Shown piece after piece: positions 62,351-64,000 of a DNA stretch of 64,000 nucleotides. The stretch's first letter is position 1, and every line of letters begins with the position of its first letter. Below the pieces are notes generated by a model, which was given only the letters and a program-made list of their open reading frames with translations, was not told the DNA's origin and ran no database searches. The position numbers were made by a program, and so were the translations under genes. The stretch comes from an uncultured Aquimarina sp. (GTDB taxonomy: Bacteria > Bacteroidota > Bacteroidia > Flavobacteriales > Flavobacteriaceae), in NCBI RefSeq assembly GCF_947495315.1, contig NZ_CANLYD010000021.1, forward strand, positions 46,008 through 110,007, written 5' to 3'.

Positions 62351-64000
62351 TTACTGCTTAATAATTCTTTTAGTTGCTGATCCTGTTTCAGAATGTATAG
62401 TCATTAAGTAGAAACCAGAACGAATTGAAGAAATATCAATCGTATTGATAATACTACTTGCATTCAGTTTCTGAGAAAGAACTAATTTTCCTTGAATATC
62501 AAAAATATCAGCACGCTTTATAGCTAAACTAATTTCTCCAGATATATTAATGATGTTGCTGGATGGTATAGGATAAATAGCTAGTCTATTTGCCAATATT
62601 TCATCTTGTACACCTAATGTACTGTCAAAATTAATACTAAATTGAGTTGCAGCTGTATTTCCGTTTCCTGCGCTATCCAATACAACATCTGCATTAACAT
62701 CCACTGTAATAGTCAGAGGTCCTGCTCCAGAAGGTGTTATGTCTGTCGTGTAAATATTATCCGAACCTGCAAAGTTGCCTGCTGTTCCGTTTGATATTAT
62801 AAGATCGCCTATCTCAAATCCAGTTACACTTTCAGAAAAAGTAATGGTTACTGGAATTGGACTGGCATCAGTAGGTCCAGGGCTTTCGGATGAGGTAATA
62901 GTAACGGTTGGTTGTAAAGTGTCCTTAGTTCTAACGTCAACAGCAGATACACTTTCAGTATTACCAAGAGCGTCAGTTAGAGTAACTATTAATGTAATTA
63001 GCCCATCATTTAATCCACTTAGGTTTATTCCAGTGATTTGATCTGTAGCAGTAGCAATGATTCCTGAACCAGTTACATTGGTACCACCACCATTACTTTC
63101 AAACAAATAATTATATGTAGCTCCAACTTCAGCAGAACCAAAAGTAAAATCAATTCCTGTTTCATTTGTTAAGTTTATAACGGTCTGATCAATGCTAACA
63201 GTAAATCCGGTTGGACCGGTATTATCTACATTAAAAGTAGCACTTGGTCCAGCAGCTAATGAGGTATTTCCAGCAGTATTACTTGCAGTTCCTGCAGCAA
63301 TAGAAATTCCGATGGTTCCATCACCAGTAATACTACTAATTGTTACTATTCTTGTATCCGTTCCTGATCCTGTTACAGTTATGGAGCCTGTCGCATCTCC
63401 AGTAGTATTTAGAGATATATCACTAGTAGTTAAAGTTACTGCATCTGCATCTGTATATGTTATTGTATAAGTAATAGGTCCTGTACTTGTACCTGTAGCA
63501 CTAGGTGCTCCAATTGCTATTGTTGGAGTAGGGGCAATTATCGTAATAGTAAATGTTTGATCATCAGAAGTGTCATCACCACCGTTGGCAGTTCCGCCAT
63601 CATCAGAAATACTTACTGTTACCGTCGCACTGCCATTAGCATTAGCAGCAGGAGTGTATGTTAGATTTCCAGTTGCATCAATAGCTGGTTGTGCACTAAA
63701 TAGTGAATTATTGTCATTTGACACATTAAAGCTCAATGTCTGTACTGCATCAGTATCTCCATCATCTAATGCTGTTGCCCATCCGTTTACGGTTTGCGCT
63801 CCTGCATTTTCGTTAACGGTTTCATTCGCACCCGCAGTGAAGCTAGGTTCGTCATTTACGGAGTTCACAGTAATGGTAAACGTTTGATCATCAGAAGTGT
63901 CATCACCACCGTTAGCAGTTCCCCCATCATCAGAAATACTTACTGTTACCGTCGCACTACCACTAGCATCTGCAGCGGGAGTATAGGTTAGATTTCCAGT
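62351..64000 (-). CDS. Repeat-rich surface or secreted protein with T9SS sorting domain (5' end outside window)
   Basis: Large exported adhesin-like protein; 549 residues are visible and the frame stays open to the window edge. The C-terminus (about the last 75 residues) is a T9SS type A sorting domain (LAIYPIPSSNIINISGE ... SGFYLMTIHSE). Before it come several immunoglobulin-like beta domains rich in Thr, Gly, Asp and Ser (for example VTITFSESVTGFEIGDLII). Upstream are cadherin-like repeats with NGWATALDDGDTDAVQ and VSISDDGG patches. The visible repeat unit recurs after 327 bp (109 codons). No catalytic motif is present. A terminator follows the gene. Confidence 0.9.
   Translation of the reverse strand, partial: TGNLTYTPAADASGSATVTVSISDDGGTANGGDDTSDDQTFTITVNSVNDEPSFTAGANETVNENAGAQTVNGWATALDDGDTDAVQTLSFNVSNDNNSLFSAQPAIDATGNLTYTPAANANGSATVTVSISDDGGTANGGDDTSDDQTFTITIIAPTPTIAIGAPSATGTSTGPITYTITYTDADAVTLTTSDISLNTTGDATGSITVTGSGTDTRIVTISSITGDGTIGISIAAGTASNTAGNTSLAAGPSATFNVDNTGPTGFTVSIDQTVINLTNETGIDFTFGSAEVGATYNYLFESNGGGTNVTGSGIIATATDQITGINLSGLNDGLITLIVTLTDALGNTESVSAVDVRTKDTLQPTVTITSSESPGPTDASPIPVTITFSESVTGFEIGDLIISNGTAGNFAGSDNIYTTDITPSGAGPLTITVDVNADVVLDSAGNGNTAATQFSINFDSTLGVQDEILANRLAIYPIPSSNIINISGEISLAIKRADIFDIQGKLVLSQKLNASSIINTIDISSIRSGFYLMTIHSETGSATKRIIKQ
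63559..64000 (-). repeat. Tandem 327-bp coding repeat
   Basis: The segment starting at 63559 recurs from 63886 to the window edge with roughly ten differences in 115 bases, an offset of exactly 109 codons. It encodes a cadherin-like domain that continues beyond the window. Confidence 0.85.

Overview
The window is a chromosomal segment of a marine-type member of the Bacteroidota, almost certainly family Flavobacteriaceae (an Aquimarina-like genome is my guess, not something the sequence proves). The evidence is AT-rich DNA, a SusC/SusD pair, two proteins with type IX secretion (T9SS) C-terminal sorting domains, class II HMG-CoA reductase beside a GHMP kinase, -7 promoter elements of the TAnnTTTG type, and the order rodA-mrdA-mreD-mreC-mreB-purH. 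No tRNA, rRNA, CRISPR array, intact insertion sequence or prophage was found.

Layout: 1-3646 is the 3' part of a SusC receptor and its SusD lipoprotein. 3722-10371 (minus) is a TetR-TolC-adaptor-RND efflux operon with a clear palindromic operator. 10555-12520 is a polyprenyl diphosphate synthase with two unknown proteins. 12534-13568 holds two small envelope proteins. 13683-17730 is sucA-sucB of the TCA cycle. 18077 is lpxD. 19284-21812 is a secreted GH9 cellulase. 22308-24576 holds two mevalonate-pathway type genes. 24828-30826 is a peptide-use cluster of DPP-IV protease, two POT transporters and an exported thioredoxin. 31214-35154 has an unknown small protein behind an operator-like repeat, a serine hydrolase and ComEC. 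35155-35789 is a gene-free, repeat-like stretch. 35790-42577 holds NlpC/P60, lpxB, surE, a C-terminal processing protease and an orphan ABC permease. 53436-60624 is the cell-shape operon plus purH. 60764-64000 has a MacB-type permease, a tiny membrane ORF and the end of a repeat-rich T9SS adhesin.

The accessory core lies between 42.6 and 52.2 kb. Six small genes (42682, 49070, 49330, 49568, 49949, 50326) encode 57-69-residue peptides. All share a leader of about 24-26 residues ending in a double-glycine-like site and an AACTyWAAA-like block in the 5' leader, but their cysteine-rich cores (4-8 Cys) are unrelated in sequence. Five of them lie next to a 531-residue membrane protein that appears to fuse a C39-peptidase-like domain without catalytic residues, a VKOR disulfide-oxidase domain and a thioredoxin-like domain. 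Between the lone peptide and the peptide array sit a TPR-CHAT (caspase-like) envelope protein, a LuxR-type response regulator, a small lipoprotein, an ECF sigma factor and a membrane-anchored TPR/anti-sigma-like protein. My reading is a leader-directed, disulfide-stabilised secreted-peptide system with its own oxidase. Any link to the CHAT/sigma genes rests only on adjacency, and no C39 ABC exporter lies in the window.

The housekeeping genes fit together as expected: sucA/sucB for energy, lpxD/lpxB for lipid A, HMG-CoA reductase plus GHMP kinase plus prenyl synthase for isoprenoids, and MreBCD/PBP2/RodA for elongation.
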